This document shows positions 27,154-37,634 of a DNA stretch of 64,000 bases, piece by piece (position 1 is the first letter of the stretch; each line of letters starts with the position of its first letter). A program made the position numbers and the translations under genes. A model generated the notes under the pieces. It saw only the letters and a list, made by a program, of their open reading frames with translations, had not been told where the DNA came from and did no database searches. This stretch comes from Granulibacter bethesdensis CGDNIH1. GTDB lineage: Bacteria; Pseudomonadota; Alphaproteobacteria; Acetobacterales; Acetobacteraceae. The stretch lies in NCBI RefSeq assembly GCF_000014285.2, contig NC_008343.2, forward strand, positions 1,204,501 to 1,268,500. The letters are read 5' to 3'.

Positions 27154-27648
27154 ATGGCGATGTCAGTAGGCGGCGGTAACGGACGCGGAAAAGGGCGTTA
27201 CCGCCCCATGGCCGAAATCAACGTGACGCCGCTGGTTGACGTCATGCTGGTGCTGCTGATCGTGTTCATGGTGACGGCACCGATGCTGACTTCCGGCGTC
27301 AATGTCGATCTGCCCAAGACCAATGCCGCACCGGTCAATCAGGACAACACCCCGCTGACCGTGTCGATCAAGCCGGATGGCAGCGTCTATTTCCAGAACG
27401 ATCAGGTGCAGCTTCCCGAGTTGGTCGCCAAGCTGCAGGCCGTGGCGCAGGACAACAAGGATCGCCGCATTTTCGTGCGTGGCGACAAGGATGTGAACTA
27501 CGGAACGGTGATGCAGGTGATGGGCACCATCACGCAGGGCGGTTTTACCAAGGTGGCGCTGCTGGCTGAACAGCCTGGCCCGGCAGTGGCTGGTTCGGAC
27601 GCAAAAACTGCGCCTGCTGCCTCTTCTGCCAAACCCGGCAAGCGTTGA
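27154..27648 (+). CDS. tolR: Tol-Pal protein TolR
   Basis: Second stator subunit of the Tol motor. N-terminal cytoplasmic RYRPMAEINVTPLVDVMLVL leads into the single membrane helix with the proton-carrying aspartate (PLVD), then the periplasmic domain ending in RGDKDVNYGTVMQVMGTITQGG. I choose ATG 27154 (CAAGGA upstream; 164 residues); the longer frame back to 27049 overlaps tolQ without homology. Confidence 0.95.
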   Translation: MAMSVGGGNGRGKGRYRPMAEINVTPLVDVMLVLLIVFMVTAPMLTSGVNVDLPKTNAAPVNQDNTPLTVSIKPDGSVYFQNDQVQLPELVAKLQAVAQDNKDRRIFVRGDKDVNYGTVMQVMGTITQGGFTKVALLAEQPGPAVAGSDAKTAPAASSAKPGKR

Positions 27649-27728
27649 TTCTCTGAAGGTGATGGCAAACACACGATGAGGGTGTTCCTGCGGGATATGG
27701 TCATGGCCGGAGCGGTGGGGAGGGTGCC

Positions 27729-28703
27729 ATGCGGCGCATGAACCCCTCGCTGAGCCGTGGGGCTGCGATTTCCTTTGCCGTTCACGTGCTGGTGCTGGCC
27801 ATTATCATGATCGGGATTCCGTTTACGCCGCCCCCATCGCCGCCGGAAGACAAATCGGTCGAAGTGGAGTTCGAAGGGCCGGCGCAAACGGCGCGGAAAG
27901 CGGAGCAATCCGGTCAGGTTGCTGCGCCGGCTGACCGGGAGGATAACGACGAAAAGGAAACGGCGACTCAGCCGCCAAAGCCGCAGCCGACGGAACCTCC
28001 ACCCCCGCCACCTCCCCCTCCGCCGCCTCCGCCGACCTCGGCGCCTGCTGCGCCTTCGCCGGTGCAGCCGGAGCCGCAGCCTCCGCGTGAGGAAAGCCCG
28101 GAGCCGTCGCCTGTCGCACCGCCTCCGCCGCCTGCGCCTCCGCGGCCGGTGCAGCAAGCCCAGCCTGCGCCGCCATCGCCGATTCCTCCGCCGCCGAAGC
28201 CTGTGGAGGCGCCGCCGAGCAAGACGCATCAGCCGAACGAGACCAAAAATCCGGCTGCTGACAGCCCGGCCAATGAAAATACGCTGGAGAAGGCGCTGGC
28301 CAAGCTTCAGAAGCAGACCAAACCGCCGACGGCTCACCCCAATCCTGCATCAGGGGCAAGGCGAAATGGCGGAGGGTCACCGACCTCTGATGACACTGCC
28401 TCGCTCAGTGCCGTGCAGCGTGGTGCGGTGGGTGATCGGGTGCGCGAATGCTGGACCATTGATGCCGGGGCTGAGAACGTGAAGGATTTCTCGGTTATCC
28501 TGGATGTCGATACGCGTCCGGGGGGTATTGCTTATCGCGCCACGATCGATCCGGCAGAAGCGGGTAAAATGAGTAATCCGGTGTTCCGTGCCTTTGCTGA
28601 ACGGGCCAGACGGGCGGTACTGGACAGCCGCTGTGCAACTTTACCATTGCCGTCGGAGCTGGCCGGAAAACCGTCATCTTTCAAATTCCGTTTCAGACCA
28701 TGA
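27729..28703 (+). CDS. tolA: Cell envelope protein TolA
   Basis: Links the inner-membrane TolQR motor to TolB-Pal. One N-terminal membrane helix (SFAVHVLVLAIIMIGI), a long central part that is proline-rich rather than the Ala/Lys helix of E. coli TolA, and a C-terminal domain (VQRGAVGDRVRECWTIDAG ... YRATIDPAEAGKMSN). The spacer contains 13 consecutive prolines (bases 27996-28034) and further runs of four and five, which should depend on EF-P. 80 bases separate it from tolR. Confidence 0.9.
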   Translation: MRRMNPSLSRGAAISFAVHVLVLAIIMIGIPFTPPPSPPEDKSVEVEFEGPAQTARKAEQSGQVAAPADREDNDEKETATQPPKPQPTEPPPPPPPPPPPPPTSAPAAPSPVQPEPQPPREESPEPSPVAPPPPPAPPRPVQQAQPAPPSPIPPPPKPVEAPPSKTHQPNETKNPAADSPANENTLEKALAKLQKQTKPPTAHPNPASGARRNGGGSPTSDDTASLSAVQRGAVGDRVRECWTIDAGAENVKDFSVILDVDTRPGGIAYRATIDPAEAGKMSNPVFRAFAERARRAVLDSRCATLPLPSELAGKPSSFKFRFRP

Positions 28704-28713
28704 ACCAGCCGGG

Positions 28714-28744
28714 CTTGGAACGTGACAGACTTGGAACGTGACAG
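28714..28744. repeat. Short tandem duplication between tolA and tolB
   Basis: CTTGGAACGTGACAG occurs at 28714-28728 and again at 28730-28744, a 16-base period. It lies in the short tolA-tolB spacer and looks like a recent slippage duplication; no regulatory role can be claimed. Confidence 0.7.
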
Positions 28745-28807
28745 GCTTGATGCTCTGCCACACAAATGCCTGCCTAACAGGGCAAGATCCTTCCAGGAGG
28801 AATCGCA

Positions 28808-30166
28808 ATGACGCATGAAGACCGTATCCCGGACCGCATAGCCGAGCAGCTTATGGGGCTGCGGCGGCGTGATATGCTGGGCTTTTCCGCTGCGGCGCTT
28901 GCCGCACCGCTGGGTTTTGCAGGTCCCGCTATGGCCCAGCAGGCCGCGGGCCAGTCTGCCGTCATTGATGTGGATCGCGCCCGGACTGCCCCGATCCCGA
29001 TCGCCATTCCGTCTTTTGGAGGCGGTTCCCAGCTTGCGCAGGATATGGCCGGTGTCATCGCTGCCGATCTGGAACGCAGCGGACTGTTCCGCATCGTGGC
29101 ACCCGGTGCCTATCCTCAGCAGAGTGGGGATGTGCCAAACTTCCAGAGCTGGGGAGCCATCGGTGCGCAGGCGCTGGTGACGGGCAATGTTTCCGGCAGT
29201 GGCGGCAGCGTGCGCGTTGAATTCCGTCTGTGGGACGTACTTCCGCAGCAGCAGATTCAGGGTACAGCTTACACCACGACATCCGGTAACTGGCGCAGGA
29301 TCAGCCACATCATCGCTGATGTGATTTATGAGCGGATGCTGGGCGAAAAAGGCTATTTCGATACCCGGATCGTCTATGTCTCCAATACCGGGCCACGCAC
29401 CAACCGCACGAAGCGGCTGGCGGTCATGGATCAGGACAGTGCGAATAACCGCTATCTGACCGATGGCAGCTGGATGGTTCTGACGCCACGTTTTCATCCT
29501 ACGCGGGATGAGATCGTCTTCATGAGCTATGCCAATAACCGCCCGCGCGTTTACACGTTCAACCTTGCCACGGGCGGCCAGCGGATGCTGGGCGAGTGGC
29601 CGGGCATGACCTTTGCGCCGCGTTTCTCGCCTGATGGCTCCAGTGTGGTGATGTCGATGACACGGGGAGGCGGATCGGATATTTACGTGGTCGGCCTTGG
29701 TGGCGGTGGTCATCGTCAGCTTACAAATTCCGGCTCGATTGATACCAGCCCGTGTTTCAGCCCGGATGGCAGCCAGATCGTGTTCAACTCCGACCGGGGG
29801 GGCGATCAGCAACTTTATGTCATGGGGGCCGACGGCTCCGGTGTGCGGCGCATCAGCTTCGGCAGCGGACGTTATGCGACACCGGTCTGGTCTCCGCGCG
29901 GTGATCTGATCGCGTTTACCCGGCTTGGCTCTTCGGCCTGGAACATCGGTGTCATGAAACCCGATGGCTCAGGTGAACGTATTCTTGCGCAGGGATACGA
30001 TGTCGAAGGGCCGACTTTCTGCCCCAATGGCCGTGTGCTGATGTTCTGGTCTGCTTCCGGCGGTCGGCAGAAGCTCGTTTCTGTCGATATTACTGGCTTT
30101 AATGAACGTCCTGTTCCAACACCGACCGATGCCAGTGATCCTGCCTGGTCGCCTTTGGCTGGATAA
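28808..30166 (+). CDS. tolB: Tol-Pal protein TolB
   Basis: Periplasmic partner of Pal and TolA. After the export signal comes the N-terminal domain ([20 protein letters not shown]) and then a six-bladed beta propeller with repeated SPDG motifs ([50 protein letters not shown]-type blades). The signal peptide reads [20 protein letters not shown] and ends AMAQQ, closer to a twin-arginine signal than to the Sec signal known for E. coli TolB. AGGAGG seven bases before ATG supports the start. Confidence 0.95.
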   Translation: MTHEDRIPDRIAEQLMGLRRRDMLGFSAAALAAPLGFAGPAMAQQAAGQSAVIDVDRARTAPIPIAIPSFGGGSQLAQDMAGVIAADLERSGLFRIVAPGAYPQQSGDVPNFQSWGAIGAQALVTGNVSGSGGSVRVEFRLWDVLPQQQIQGTAYTTTSGNWRRISHIIADVIYERMLGEKGYFDTRIVYVSNTGPRTNRTKRLAVMDQDSANNRYLTDGSWMVLTPRFHPTRDEIVFMSYANNRPRVYTFNLATGGQRMLGEWPGMTFAPRFSPDGSSVVMSMTRGGGSDIYVVGLGGGGHRQLTNSGSIDTSPCFSPDGSQIVFNSDRGGDQQLYVMGADGSGVRRISFGSGRYATPVWSPRGDLIAFTRLGSSAWNIGVMKPDGSGERILAQGYDVEGPTFCPNGRVLMFWSASGGRQKLVSVDITGFNERPVPTPTDASDPAWSPLAG

Positions 30167-30331
30167 GATTAAAATCTGGAGAGAAGTCGTTTAGGTGCTG
30201 GTGAAGATATTGACCGATTGCGTAATGATTCGATAATCCGCCTGGCAAGACGTGGCGGGATCAATCCTGTTCGCAAAAAAACCGGGAACGCACGTAAACA
30301 GCCTGTCAATTTGTGTAGGGATACAAAAGCA

Positions 30332-30808
30332 ATGAACTACAAGCTTTTCGGCGCGATGGCCGTTGTCGCCCTTCTGGCGGCGTGCTCCGGTAGCGATCAG
30401 TCTGCCAATCAGGGCGGTGCAGGTGCTTCCACCACTGCGACCGGTGTTGTTCCTGGCAGCCAGGAAGATCTGGTCCAGAACGTTGGTGACCGCGTATTCT
30501 ATGCGTTCAACCAGTCTTCCCTGAGCACCGATGCCCAGGGGACTCTGGATCGCCAGTCTGCCTGGCTGCAGAAATACCCGCAGGTGAGCGTGCAGGTTGC
30601 CGGTAACTGCGATGATCGCGGCACCGAAGAATACAACCTCGCCCTTGGTCAGCGTCGTGCCAATGCCGCCCGTGACTTCCTGGTGGCTAAGGGCGTCGCC
30701 TCTTCCCGCATCACCACCATCAGCTACGGCAAGGATCGCCCGACCGCTGTTGGCGATGACGAACAGGCATGGGCGCAGAACCGTAACGCCATCACCTCGG
30801 TTCACTGA
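30332..30808 (+). CDS. pal: Peptidoglycan-associated lipoprotein Pal
   Basis: Outer-membrane lipoprotein that ties the outer membrane to peptidoglycan. MNYKLFGAMAVVALLAAC gives a signal with lipobox LAAC; a Ser/Gly/Thr linker follows, and the OmpA-like domain shows FYAFNQSSLSTDAQGTL and GNCDDRGTEEYNLALGQRRA. I use ATG 30332 (158 residues), because the 38 codons upstream in frame are not signal-like. A strong terminator follows 70 bases past the stop. Confidence 0.95.
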   Translation: MNYKLFGAMAVVALLAACSGSDQSANQGGAGASTTATGVVPGSQEDLVQNVGDRVFYAFNQSSLSTDAQGTLDRQSAWLQKYPQVSVQVAGNCDDRGTEEYNLALGQRRANAARDFLVAKGVASSRITTISYGKDRPTAVGDDEQAWAQNRNAITSVH

Positions 30809-30878
30809 TAACAGGATCGTGTCGTTGTGAAGGCAGCAGGGCTCTTCACCCTCTTGCCTTCTGGCGGCAGACAGGATC

Positions 30879-30914
30879 AGGTCAGGAAGCAGTGCTTCCT
30901 GACCTTTTTTGTTT
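30879..30914 (+). terminator. Rho-independent terminator between pal and cpoB
   Basis: AGGTCAGGAAGCA (30879-30891) and TGCTTCCTGACCT (30893-30905) are exact reverse complements around one base, effectively a ten-pair stem with a seven-base loop, followed by six T residues. It ends 15 bases before the cpoB start, so cpoB must rely on read-through or its own promoter. Confidence 0.9.
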
Positions 30915-30928
30915 CCCGGAGGAATTCC

Positions 30929-31786
30929 ATGAAGCCCATGGCTAGGCCGTTGCTGGCTGCGATCCTTGTGGCGGGACCAGCTTTTCTCGCTGCCCCTGAT
31001 ACTGCGTCTGCGCAGATAGAGAGCCGCGAAGGCATTGCCCTGCAAAACCAGATTCTGGAGCTTCGACAGCAATTGCAGGAGCTGGGCAGTCAGGGCCGAG
31101 GCAATATCGTTACGACTGCTCCTGTCCAGTCGCAGGGCAATGTGAACGGTGATCTGCTGGCTCAGCTTCTCCAGCGGGTGCAGACTTTGGAAGAACAGGT
31201 TCGCACGGTGCAGGGTCGTATCGACGATCTCGATAACCGCATGAAAACGCAGTCCGATGAGCTGGCCAAGCAGATGGAGGATCTGAAATATCAGCTGGGG
31301 GGGGCGAATGGTAGCAATGCCCCTTTAGCCGCACCCCGCGCTAGCGGGGCGCAGAGTGCTGAAAGCAGGCCGGTAACTGCGCCGCCGCCACAGACGGTGG
31401 CGCCGGCACCGACGCCCCAGCTTTCGTTGCAGGCAGGATATTCCGCACTGGCGCGTCGTGACTATGCAGCGGCCGAGGCAGCCGCGCAGCAGATTCTGAG
31501 TAATCCTCGCCATCCCCATGCGTATGATGCCCAGTATTTGTTGGCTCAGGCTTTGGCCGGACGACGGGACTGGCAACAGGCCGCCCTGACCTACGATACG
31601 GTCTATAAGCGCAACAAGACGGGGGCGCATGCGGCGGAATCCCTGCTTGGACTGGCCAATGCTCTGGGGGCTATCAATGAGAAACCAGCTGCTTGCGCGA
31701 CGATTGCCAAACTTCAGAAGGAATTTCCTTCTGCTGCAACCGGTACCAATGTGAAGGCGGCCAGGCTCCGCTATGGCTGTTCCTGA
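30929..31786 (+). CDS. cpoB: Tol-Pal system coordinator CpoB (YbgF)
   Basis: Periplasmic protein coordinating peptidoglycan synthesis with outer-membrane constriction. Signal peptide (ARPLLAAILVAGPAFLAAPD, cleavage after TASA), then an N-terminal coiled coil (LQNQILELRQQLQEL; RVQTLEEQVRTVQGRIDDL), a Pro/Ala linker and C-terminal TPR repeats (LQAGYSALARRDYAAAEAAA onward). CGGAGGA before ATG 30929 sets the start; the frame upstream runs through the terminator. Its 3' end overlaps tilS by 14 bases. Confidence 0.9.
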   Translation: MKPMARPLLAAILVAGPAFLAAPDTASAQIESREGIALQNQILELRQQLQELGSQGRGNIVTTAPVQSQGNVNGDLLAQLLQRVQTLEEQVRTVQGRIDDLDNRMKTQSDELAKQMEDLKYQLGGANGSNAPLAAPRASGAQSAESRPVTAPPPQTVAPAPTPQLSLQAGYSALARRDYAAAEAAAQQILSNPRHPHAYDAQYLLAQALAGRRDWQQAALTYDTVYKRNKTGAHAAESLLGLANALGAINEKPAACATIAKLQKEFPSAATGTNVKAARLRYGCS

Positions 31787-33074
31787 AAACCAGCAATCTG
31801 GCTTGGAGACTGAAAGTCGGTATCATGATCGGGTCACGCCATCCGCGTTCGCGGAGGCAATGGCCCGGATTGTGCCACCGGTATCGCAGCGGGTCGCTGT
31901 GGCGGTGTCCGGTGGATCGGATAGTCTGGCTCTCGCCCTGTTGGCAGCCAGGTGGCAGAGGTCCCGCGGTGGTTCGGTTCTGGCACTGGTGGTTGATCAT
32001 GGACTCCGCCCGGAATCGGCTTTTGAAGCGCAGCTCACGCTGGAGCGGCTGAAAACACAAAAAATTGAAGCCCGTTTACTCCGGCTGACCACGCTCCAAA
32101 GGGGCAGCGCGATCGCAAGCCGAGCCAGAGCCGCCCGTTATGATGCGTTGATTGGCGCTTGCCGGAACGAAGGCATCATTGATCTTTTGCTGGGCCATCA
32201 CCGGCAGGATCAGGCTGAAACGATATGGATCAGACAACAGGCCGGCAGTGCCGTCATGGGCCTGGCAGGAATGGCACTGCTCCGGGAAGCAGCTGATATC
32301 CGCCTGTTGCGTCCTCTACTTGCTTTCAACAAAGCGTCTCTGAGGAATGTGGTACGCGATTATGGTCTGGACTGGGTAGAAGATCCGTCCAATCACTCTC
32401 CTGCCGCAGGGCGCACACAGGCGCGAGAAGTCGTGGAGCGGGATGGCCCGCAGCAGGACCAGCTGCTGGAAATGGCCCATCACGCAGCCATGACCAGACG
32501 TGTGCAGGAGCAGACGATTGCACAGGAACTCGCTGCAACTGTGTCTTTTCTGCCCGAAGGATATGCGCTGGTCAGTGGAAACACTCTGTCATGTCCCTCC
32601 CTTGCGGCTGTTCTGGCGGCAGTCAGCGGAAGAAACTACCGCCCCCGTCATGCCCGGCTGACGCCTTTCCAGCATGGCTTGCGACCCATGACGTTGGAAG
32701 GCATCCGGGTGCTGCCTGCGGGCCGCCTGCCTGGAGACTGGCTGATCGTTCGTGAGCATGCTGCGCAACAGGCCCCCATTGTTGCAAAAGACAGAGGGCT
32801 TTGGGATCAGCGTTTCCGTATCCACGATCCGTCGGGAGATGCAGAGGCAAAAGGCTTGTCCCTCGGTGCGCTTGGCAAGGACGCGAAGCTGTTCCGCTCA
32901 CGCGATGGCCTTCCTTCGGCCATTTTGCAGACACTCCCCAGCTGGCGGCATGGAGAGAAACTGATAGCGGTGCCGCATCTTGGTATCTTGAGAAGCGATC
33001 CGGGTGCGACAATTTGTCTCAGCCCGGCGCAGCCAGCCACTGGAGCCTTGTTTCAGCCTGCTATCATGGGCTGA
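31773..33074 (+). CDS. tilS: tRNA(Ile)-lysidine synthase
   Basis: Converts C34 of the AUA-decoding tRNA-Ile to lysidine so that it is charged with Ile. PP-loop ATPase motif AVSGGSDSLAL at ~residues 43-53, then VVDHGLRPES, LLGHHRQDQAETIWIR and DWVEDPSN. 433 residues. The C-terminal domain is weakly conserved, as usual. It overlaps cpoB, and ftsH follows after 147 bases, an order common in proteobacteria. Confidence 0.92.
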   Translation: MAVPENQQSGLETESRYHDRVTPSAFAEAMARIVPPVSQRVAVAVSGGSDSLALALLAARWQRSRGGSVLALVVDHGLRPESAFEAQLTLERLKTQKIEARLLRLTTLQRGSAIASRARAARYDALIGACRNEGIIDLLLGHHRQDQAETIWIRQQAGSAVMGLAGMALLREAADIRLLRPLLAFNKASLRNVVRDYGLDWVEDPSNHSPAAGRTQAREVVERDGPQQDQLLEMAHHAAMTRRVQEQTIAQELAATVSFLPEGYALVSGNTLSCPSLAAVLAAVSGRNYRPRHARLTPFQHGLRPMTLEGIRVLPAGRLPGDWLIVREHAAQQAPIVAKDRGLWDQRFRIHDPSGDAEAKGLSLGALGKDAKLFRSRDGLPSAILQTLPSWRHGEKLIAVPHLGILRSDPGATICLSPAQPATGALFQPAIMG

Positions 33075-33221
33075 AGGGTCCGCCAATCCGCAGTTATTAG
33101 TGGCAAGGGGGTGCGCTGGATAAAAAGAGTGCTTATGTTGGCACAGCTGACAAAATCCCTGAGCGGATGCAAGCAGCAGATGATTTCATTTTAGGGCCTG
33201 CTTTCGCCCCGGGACGCACTG

Positions 33222-35150
33222 ATGATGGGTAATTTCGGCCGTAACCTGGCCTTATGGGTGGTCATCGCTCTGCTTCTGGTTGTGCTGTTCAATCAGTTCC
33301 AGCCGGGTGGCGGAAAGCCGCCGGAAGCGCAGATCGCCTACTCGGACTTCATTGGCGAGGTTAATGGCGGTCGGGTACGGAGCGTCACGATCCAGGGACA
33401 TAATGTGTCCGGTTCGATGACGGACGGCAAAGCATTCCAGACCTACACTCCCGATGACCAGAGTCTGGTGCAGCATCTGACCGACAAGGGTATCAGGGTG
33501 GTGGCCAAGCCGGAAGATGGGGATGTTTCGCCGTTCCTGCATTACCTGTTGTCATGGTTTCCGTTCCTGCTGCTGATTGGCGTATGGGTTTTCTTCATGC
33601 GCCAGATGCAGTCCGGTGGCGGGCGGGCCATGGGTTTTGGCAAATCTCGCGCCCGCATGCTGACCGAGAAGCAGGGGCGTGTAACCTTTGAGGATGTCGC
33701 CGGTATTGACGAAGCAAAGGGTGAGTTGCAGGAAATCGTTGAATTCCTGAAAGACCCACAGAAATTCCAGCGTCTGGGCGGCAAGATCCCCAAGGGTGTT
33801 CTGCTGGTCGGCCCTCCCGGCACTGGTAAAACGCTGCTGGCGCGCGCCATTGCCGGTGAGGCGAACGTTCCATTTTTTACGATTTCCGGGTCCGACTTTG
33901 TGGAAATGTTTGTCGGTGTCGGCGCCAGCCGTGTGCGTGACATGTTTGAGCAGGGCAAAAAAAATGCACCCTGCATTATTTTCATCGACGAGATCGATGC
34001 AGTCGGACGTCATCGTGGTGCCGGTCTGGGTGGGGGCAATGACGAGCGGGAGCAGACCCTGAACCAGATGCTGGTGGAGATGGACGGCTTCGAATCCAAT
34101 GAAGGCGTCATTCTGATCGCTGCCACCAACCGTCCCGACGTGCTTGATCCGGCGCTGTTGCGTCCTGGTCGCTTCGATCGTCAGGTGGTCGTGCCGAATC
34201 CGGACGTGGCCGGGCGGGAGAAAATCCTTCGCGTGCATATGCGCAAGGTGCCGCTGGCCAGCGATGTCGATCCCAAGGTGATCGCACGCGGCACCCCCGG
34301 TTTTTCCGGTGCCGATCTCGCCAATCTGGTCAACGAGGCTGCGTTGCTGGCGGCGCGTCTGTCCCGCCGCACTGTCTCCATGGCCGAATTCGAGGATGCC
34401 AAAGACAAGGTCATGATGGGGGCTGAACGCCGCTCCATGGTCATGTCCGATGCCGAGAAGCGCATGACGGCCTATCATGAGGCAGGCCATGCGCTGTGCG
34501 GTATCTATGAGCCGGACAGTGATCCCCTGCACAAGGTCACTATTATTCCTCGTGGTCGGGCGCTTGGTCTGACCATGAACCTGCCGGAAGGCGACCGTCT
34601 GAGCTACTCCAAATCCTATTTGCTGGCGAAACTTGTGCTGACAATGGGTGGCCGTGTCGCGGAGGAGCTGATTTTCGGCCCCAATCAGGTGTCCAACGGT
34701 GCTTCCGGTGACATCAAGCAGGCTACGGACATCTCCCGCCGCATGATCACGGAATGGGGCATGAGCGATAAGCTCGGCATGATTGCTTACGGTGATAACA
34801 GCCAGGAGGTCTTTCTGGGTCATTCGGTGACCCAGTCCAAGAACATCTCCGAGCATACGGCCCGTGAAATCGAGGCCGAGGTCAAACAGATGATCGACCG
34901 TGCCTATGCGCGCGCAAGGGAAATCCTGACCCAGCATATCGATGAACTTCATCTGCTGGCCCAAGGTTTGCTGGAATATGAGACCCTGTCCGGTGAAGAA
35001 AGCCGCATGGTGATGCGCGGCGAGAAGATCGAAAAGAAAGTTGTGGATGAACCGATGCCGGAAACACGTCGGTCTTCTGTTCCCACAACAAGCCGTCCGG
35101 CGACGCCTCCACCCGGTGAAGGGTTTGGGGCAGCCACTCAGCCGGGCTGA
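33222..35150 (+). CDS. ftsH: ATP-dependent zinc metalloprotease FtsH
   Basis: Membrane-anchored AAA+ protease degrading misfolded membrane proteins and regulators such as sigma32 and LpxC. Two N-terminal membrane helices flank a ~70-residue periplasmic domain; Walker A GPPGTGKT begins at G197; the SRH region includes RPGRFDRQ; the zinc motif HEAGH is at 419-423. 642 residues is typical. Start is ATG 33222 or the next codon. The 147-base leader has no promoter I can name with confidence. folP follows after nine bases. Confidence 0.97.
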   Translation: MMGNFGRNLALWVVIALLLVVLFNQFQPGGGKPPEAQIAYSDFIGEVNGGRVRSVTIQGHNVSGSMTDGKAFQTYTPDDQSLVQHLTDKGIRVVAKPEDGDVSPFLHYLLSWFPFLLLIGVWVFFMRQMQSGGGRAMGFGKSRARMLTEKQGRVTFEDVAGIDEAKGELQEIVEFLKDPQKFQRLGGKIPKGVLLVGPPGTGKTLLARAIAGEANVPFFTISGSDFVEMFVGVGASRVRDMFEQGKKNAPCIIFIDEIDAVGRHRGAGLGGGNDEREQTLNQMLVEMDGFESNEGVILIAATNRPDVLDPALLRPGRFDRQVVVPNPDVAGREKILRVHMRKVPLASDVDPKVIARGTPGFSGADLANLVNEAALLAARLSRRTVSMAEFEDAKDKVMMGAERRSMVMSDAEKRMTAYHEAGHALCGIYEPDSDPLHKVTIIPRGRALGLTMNLPEGDRLSYSKSYLLAKLVLTMGGRVAEELIFGPNQVSNGASGDIKQATDISRRMITEWGMSDKLGMIAYGDNSQEVFLGHSVTQSKNISEHTAREIEAEVKQMIDRAYARAREILTQHIDELHLLAQGLLEYETLSGEESRMVMRGEKIEKKVVDEPMPETRRSSVPTTSRPATPPPGEGFGAATQPG

Positions 35151-35159
35151 CAGGCTGAG

Positions 35160-36206
35160 ATGATGCGCCATCAGGAGGCGGGAGCACATAAGGACATTCT
35201 TGCTCCCGTCGAGCCGCTTGGGCTGTTGAATGCAGAGGCAGCGCGTCTGGCTGTATCGTCAGGTGCGGCGGTGCCTTTTCTCGGCGGTCCGTTGGCATTT
35301 TCTCTATATAGAAAAGGTGATTCCGTTTTTCCTGCGAGCCGGCTGGAAGAACCGGAAAGGAAGAGACTGACAGCCCTCCGCCCCCGCTGGGCCGGTTTTG
35401 CGCGACCGGCCATTATGGGCATCATCAATGTCACGCCAGACAGTTTCAGCGATTCCGGTGATCGCTTCGATGTTGGTCGTGCCGTTGCCGATGCAGAAGA
35501 GATGCTCGCTCAGGGGGCCGATATTCTGGATATCGGGGGGGAAAGCACCCGTCCGGGCAGTGTTCCCGTGCCCCCTGAAGAAGAACAGCGGCGCATTTTG
35601 CCGGTCATCAGCGCTTTGGCAGCCAGAGGGGCGGTGATTTCTGTCGATACGCGCAATGCCTCCACCATGCGGAAGGCGTTTGATGCGGGGGGGCGTATTT
35701 TCAATGATGTCTCCGGCCTGACGCATGATTCTGCTTCACTTCGTCTTGCGGCGGAGGCTCAGTGTCCCGTGGTGCTGATGCATATGCGCGGTACACCGGC
35801 GACGATGATGGATGGCGCCAACACCGCCTATGAAAACGTGGTCGAGGATGTTTTTTACGAGTTGCAGCATCTGCTGAACGAAGCTGAAAAAGCAGGTATC
35901 CGTCGAGATAATATCGCCCTTGATCCCGGGATAGGCTTTGCCAAGCTGAACCGTCACAGCGTGGCTTTGCTGGATCGGTTGCCTTTGCTTGCTACACTGG
36001 GTTGTCGCCTGCTGATTGGCGTATCGCGTAAAGGTATGATTGCGGCACTGGCCGGGGACAGGACTATTCCTCCGAAACAGCGTATGCCCGGTTCGGTGGC
36101 AGTTGCTTTGCACGCCCTATCGCGAGGGGCCGATATTTTGCGGGTTCATGATGTGGCCGAAACGGTGCAGGCCGTCAAAATCTGGATGGGATTGGAGGCT
36201 GGTTGA
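35160..36206 (+). CDS. folP: Dihydropteroate synthase
   Basis: Makes dihydropteroate from p-aminobenzoate and the pterin pyrophosphate; sulfonamide target. Signature motifs are PAIMGIINVTPDSFSDSG and ADILDIGGESTRPGS, then SVDTRNA, LALDPGIGFAK-type IALDPGIGFAK and LIGVSRKGMI. It is ~75 residues longer than E. coli FolP at the N-terminus, a part without motif I recognise. In many bacteria, as here, the order is ftsH-folP-glmM. Confidence 0.95.
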   Translation: MMRHQEAGAHKDILAPVEPLGLLNAEAARLAVSSGAAVPFLGGPLAFSLYRKGDSVFPASRLEEPERKRLTALRPRWAGFARPAIMGIINVTPDSFSDSGDRFDVGRAVADAEEMLAQGADILDIGGESTRPGSVPVPPEEEQRRILPVISALAARGAVISVDTRNASTMRKAFDAGGRIFNDVSGLTHDSASLRLAAEAQCPVVLMHMRGTPATMMDGANTAYENVVEDVFYELQHLLNEAEKAGIRRDNIALDPGIGFAKLNRHSVALLDRLPLLATLGCRLLIGVSRKGMIAALAGDRTIPPKQRMPGSVAVALHALSRGADILRVHDVAETVQAVKIWMGLEAG

Positions 36207-36260
36207 AGCGATGAATACCGAAACCCGTCTATGGGCTGATGGCTTCGGCTTTGATCCGAC

Positions 36261-37634
36261 ATGACGCAGAAACGTCTCTTCGGAACCGATGGCATTCGTG
36301 GTACGGCGAATACCGCCCCCATGACGGCGGAAATCGCCCTGCGGGTCGGACAGGCGGCAGGGCTGCTGTTTACGCGCGGCGATCACCGGCACCGGGTGAT
36401 TATCGGCAAGGATACCAGACTGTCGGGATATATGATCGAACCGGCGCTGACGGCTGGTTTCATTGGTGCGGGCATGGATGTGACCCTGGTCGGGCCATTG
36501 CCGACACCGGCTATTGCGATGCTCACCCGCTCCCTGCGGGCTGATCTTGGCGTCATGATCTCGGCATCCCATAATCCTTATGAGGATAACGGTATCAAAT
36601 TGTTCGGGCCGGATGGTGAAAAACTGTCCGACGCGACCGAGATGGAAATTGAGCGACTGCTTCATGCCGATCTGTCCGGCCAGCTTGCTGCGCCTGCCGC
36701 ACTTGGCCGGGCTGCCCGTCTTGAAGATGCAGCAGGACGTTACATCGAAAGCGCCAAGTCAACCTTTCCCAAATCGCAACGTCTGGATGGTCTGAAAATC
36801 GTGCTCGACTGTGCCAATGGCGCGGCCTATCGCGTTGCGCCGACGGTGCTGTGGGAGCTGGGCGCAACGGTGATCCCGCTGGGTGTCAGTCCGGACGGGT
36901 TCAATATCAATTCCGGCTGTGGTTCGACGGCTCCGGATTATCTATGTGCTCAGGTGGTGAAGCACGGCGCTGATCTGGGTATTGCGCTTGATGGCGATGC
37001 GGATCGTCTGCTGGTCTCCGACGAGCGCGGGCATCTGGTGGATGGGGATCAGATCATCGCATTGATTGCCAGAAGCTGGTCTGCCAGCGGTCGTTTGCGC
37101 GGTGACGGCGTTGTGGCGACGGTCATGTCCAATCTGGGGCTGGAGCGCTTTCTGAAAGCAAACGGGCTGATCCTGGACCGGACCCGTGTCGGTGACCGCT
37201 ACGTGGCCGAGCAGATGCGGGCAACAGGCCGCAACATCGGTGGTGAGCAGTCTGGTCATGTCATCCTGTCTGATTATGCGACCACCGGAGATGGGCTGAT
37301 TGCTGCGTTACAGATCCTGTCCGTTTTGGTGGAGGAGGGAAGACCGGCCTCTGAGACATGCCGGGTATTTGCTCCTTTGCCACAGAAACTGAAAAACGTG
37401 CGCTATCATCGGGATAATCCGCTTCTTCATCCCAGAGTGAAGCAGGCGATTGCCGATGCTGAAAGCGGCTTGAACGGGCATGGGAGACTGCTGATCCGAC
37501 GCAGTGGAACGGAGCCGCTGATCAGGGTGATGGCGGAGGCGGAAGATGAAACCACCGTCATCCGTATCGTCGATGAGTTATGTGATATTATTGCTGTGTC
37601 AGCAGAGTCTGAAACACAGGTGCATTTGTCATGA
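36261..37634 (+). CDS. glmM: Phosphoglucosamine mutase
   Basis: Interconverts glucosamine-6-phosphate and glucosamine-1-phosphate on the way to UDP-GlcNAc. LFGTDGIRG at the N-terminus; phosphoserine loop SASHNP with the catalytic serine at 103; Mg-binding DGDADR; sugar-binding GGEQSGH; phosphate-binding [10 protein letters not shown]. 457 residues. Its last four bases overlap the thiD start (ATGA). Confidence 0.97.
   Translation: MTQKRLFGTDGIRGTANTAPMTAEIALRVGQAAGLLFTRGDHRHRVIIGKDTRLSGYMIEPALTAGFIGAGMDVTLVGPLPTPAIAMLTRSLRADLGVMISASHNPYEDNGIKLFGPDGEKLSDATEMEIERLLHADLSGQLAAPAALGRAARLEDAAGRYIESAKSTFPKSQRLDGLKIVLDCANGAAYRVAPTVLWELGATVIPLGVSPDGFNINSGCGSTAPDYLCAQVVKHGADLGIALDGDADRLLVSDERGHLVDGDQIIALIARSWSASGRLRGDGVVATVMSNLGLERFLKANGLILDRTRVGDRYVAEQMRATGRNIGGEQSGHVILSDYATTGDGLIAALQILSVLVEEGRPASETCRVFAPLPQKLKNVRYHRDNPLLHPRVKQAIADAESGLNGHGRLLIRRSGTEPLIRVMAEAEDETTVIRIVDELCDIIAVSAESETQVHLS

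Noticed and set aside
28532-29812. 426-codon minus-strand frame over tolB
   Set aside because: Antisense to a complete TolB with clear propeller motifs; translation is featureless.
33552-35189. 545-codon minus-strand frame over ftsH
   Set aside because: Shadow of ftsH, created by its codon bias; no domain visible.
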